Origin: Salinarimonas ramus
GTDB taxonomy: Bacteria; Pseudomonadota; Alphaproteobacteria; Rhizobiales; Beijerinckiaceae
Reading direction: 5' to 3'
Length of the DNA stretch: 64,000 bases
Assembly: GCF_014645695.1 (NCBI RefSeq)
Contig: NZ_BMMF01000004.1
Location: forward strand, 193,261-257,260
The notes under the pieces were generated by a model that did not search any database, was not told the DNA's origin, and was given only the letters and a program-made list of their open reading frames with translations. Position numbers and translations under genes: made by a program. Below are positions 62,746-64,000 of this stretch, in pieces (position 1 is the stretch's first letter; the number at the start of each line of letters is the position of its first letter).

Positions 62746-63462
62746 CTACATGCCGAGCACCGCCTCCACCCATCGCGGCACCGTCTCGCTCGCCCGTCCG
62801 TAATCCGTCTCGTCGAACAGATACGCGTTGTCGGAGGGATCGAGGTTGATCTCGCGCGTGGCGATCCCCGCCTGCCGCGCGGCGCCGACGAGCCCCGCCG
62901 CCGGGTAGACCGCGCCCGAGGTGCCGATGGCCACGAAAAGGTCCGCCGCCATCAGCCGCTCCTCGATCGCGTCGAGGTGGAAGGGGATCTCGCCGAACCA
63001 GACGACGTGCGGACGCAGCGTCCCCTCGCGACCGCAGGCCGAGCAGCGCGATCCTCCCGCGAGATCGCAGCGCACCTCCGCAACCGCCTCGCAGGCGGTG
63101 CAGCGCGCCTTGAGGAGCTCGCCGTGCATGTGCAGCACCTCGCGATGGCCGGCGCGCTCGTGCAGGTCGTCGATGTTCTGCGTGACGAGGGTGAGCCGCC
63201 CGCCCCGCTCGGCGAGCCCCGCCTCGAGCCGCGCCAGCGCGCGATGCGCCGCGTTCGGCTCGGCCGCCAGCAGGTTCTCCCGACGCGCGTCGTAGAAGGC
63301 CTGCACGGTCTGCGGATCGCGCGCGAAGGCTTGCGGGGTCGCGAGCTTCATGGGATCGAACTTCGCCCAGATCCCGCCCACGTCCCGGAACGTGCCGAGC
63401 CCGCTCTCCGCGGAGATCCCGGCGCCGGTGAGGACGAGAATGTTCATCGCAAGATCCGCCAT
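62746..63462 (-). CDS. cobB: CobB-type sirtuin, NAD-dependent deacylase
   Basis: The 238-residue product has the sirtuin motifs LTGAGISAESGLGTFRD, TQNIDDLHERAGH, LHMHGELLKARCTACEAVAEVRCDLAGGSRCSACG (Cys4 zinc site) and RPHVVWFGEIPF. Tyr57 and Arg60 in QAFYDARREN are the Tyr-x-x-Arg pair that selects succinyl- and malonyl-lysine in SIRT5 and CobB. It therefore probably removes acyl groups including succinyl from proteins. The start could be Met6 (63447). Flanked on both sides by family 1 repeats. Confidence 0.93.
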   Translation of the reverse strand: MADLAMNILVLTGAGISAESGLGTFRDVGGIWAKFDPMKLATPQAFARDPQTVQAFYDARRENLLAAEPNAAHRALARLEAGLAERGGRLTLVTQNIDDLHERAGHREVLHMHGELLKARCTACEAVAEVRCDLAGGSRCSACGREGTLRPHVVWFGEIPFHLDAIEERLMAADLFVAIGTSGAVYPAAGLVGAARQAGIATREINLDPSDNAYLFDETDYGRASETVPRWVEAVLGM

Positions 63463-63507
63463 GGCGCGAGCCTAGCGCATGCGACACCGACCGCGAAAGC
63501 AGGAGCG

Positions 63508-63675
63508 CCTCCCTCTCCTTCCCTGTAGGGGAAGGTGGCTCGGCGCAGCCGAGACGGATGGGGCGCGCGACGCGCGTGTTCGGCAAAGCCGAAACGAGGC
63601 GAAACCAGATCAGGCGACACACCCCACCGCTGGCCGCCTGCGGCGGCATTCCCCTTCCCTACAGGGAGGGAGGAA
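63508..63675. repeat. Intergenic hairpin repeat, family 1, third copy
   Basis: The left arm is CTCTCCTTCCCTGTAGGGG then AAGGTGG-CTCGGC-GCA-GCCGAG-ACGGATGGGGC, a CGCGC-GAC-GCGCG stem and TTCGGC-AAA-GCCGAA. The right end (CATTCCCCTTCCCTACAGGG, to 63675) is the inverse of the left tip. It fills most of the gap between cobB and the DUF1489 gene. Confidence 0.85.
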
Positions 63676-63685
63676 GGTCGCGCCT

Positions 63686-64000
63686 TCAGAGCAGCCCCAG
63701 CTCCGCCAGCTCCCGCCTCAAGCCCTCGGGCATCTCCGCGAGCCCCGCGGCCGCTTCGCCCGAGAGGTCGGCCGGCGCGTCCTTCTCCTCGAGGTAACGC
63801 CAGCCCTGAAACGGGCGGCACGGTCGCGGCTGGACCGGCACCACCACGGGTTCGAGCACGAGGTGGCAGCGCCCGATCCCGGCCTCGTCGGTGAAGGGGC
63901 GGATCTCGAGGAGCCGCTGGCGCGCGCAGAGCTGGCCCTTGATCACCCAGTAGAGCGAGCCGCGCCCGGCGATTTCGTCCATGCGCTTGGGCACCATGCG
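63686..64000 (-). CDS. DUF1489 family protein, C-terminal part
   Basis: The last 104 codons of a minus-strand gene that runs off the right edge. RMVPKRMDEIAGRGSLYWVIKGQLCARQRLLEIRPFTDEAGIGRCHLVLEPVVVPVQPRPCRPFQGWRYLEEKDAP matches the conserved DUF1489 region. The family is typical of alphaproteobacteria and has no known function. The codon at 63998-64000 encodes Arg, in agreement with the family. Confidence 0.85.
   Translation of the reverse strand, partial: RMVPKRMDEIAGRGSLYWVIKGQLCARQRLLEIRPFTDEAGIGRCHLVLEPVVVPVQPRPCRPFQGWRYLEEKDAPADLSGEAAAGLAEMPEGLRRELAELGLL

Overview
The window is high-GC DNA from an alphaproteobacterium, most likely of the order Hyphomicrobiales (Rhizobiales). This is inferred from DUF2852, TIGR02301, DUF1489 and extensin-like lipoprotein genes, the order ddl-ftsQ-ftsA-ftsZ-lpxC-bamD-recN, an FtsZ with a very long C-terminal linker, an EcfG-type stress promoter, a CtrA-type box and a FrcBCA-type sugar transporter. 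A Salinarimonas/Methylobacteriaceae-like genome would fit but cannot be proven here. I see no rRNA, tRNA, CRISPR array or transposase gene.

Layout. 1-3.6 kb: the start of a gene-transfer-agent-like (GTA/HK97) head cluster on the minus strand (small terminase, large terminase, portal, two small proteins, start of the prohead protease), with a promoter and an intrinsic terminator ahead of it and a palindromic repeat inside it. 4-12 kb: a Crp-type regulator, extensin-like lipoprotein, DUF2852, amidase, a 33-residue membrane protein behind a CtrA box, an MBL hydrolase, a RES-Xre toxin-antitoxin pair, a DUF482 acyltransferase and a HIT protein. 12-20 kb: an EF-hand protein, clpS-clpA with a linked membrane protein, a CsbD stress gene with an EcfG-type promoter, a HerA-like ATPase and a PfkB kinase. 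20-29 kb: a HAD phosphatase, heterodimeric methylmalonyl-CoA mutase, metX-metW, an acidic lipoprotein and rnhB. 29.7-39 kb: division and envelope genes ddl, ftsQ, ftsA, ftsZ, lpxC, bamD, then recN. 39-49.7 kb: a LuxR-type regulator and the carbon-phosphorus lyase operon phnGHIJKLMN facing phnF across a clear operator, with a phosphonate-linked hexapeptide transferase nearby. 49.8-54.7 kb: Nudix, TIGR02301, mutM, ubiE, ubiB and a VapBC pair. 54.7-64 kb: xylulokinase, AraC regulator, SDR oxidoreductase, ROK repressor, frcB-frcC-frcA, a CobB-type sirtuin and the end of a DUF1489 gene.

Several parts work as units. The phn operon should convert phosphonates to phosphate plus a ribose bisphosphate, with PhnF as probable repressor. 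The ROK protein probably controls the divergent frcBCA sugar importer. The ftsQAZ genes overlap and make the divisome core. metX and metW form a methionine pair, and mutA-mutB make one B12 enzyme.

The most notable non-coding content is a set of intergenic palindromic repeats. One family has copies near 1.7, 62.6 and 63.6 kb whose small hairpins change sequence on both sides while keeping base pairing. Different palindromic elements lie at 19.5 kb and between mutA and mutB. No wholly new multi-gene system is obvious. The best leads are the covarying repeat family, the promoter-terminator leader of the GTA cluster, the unlinked LuxR next to phn, and the alternative hairpins ahead of metX.
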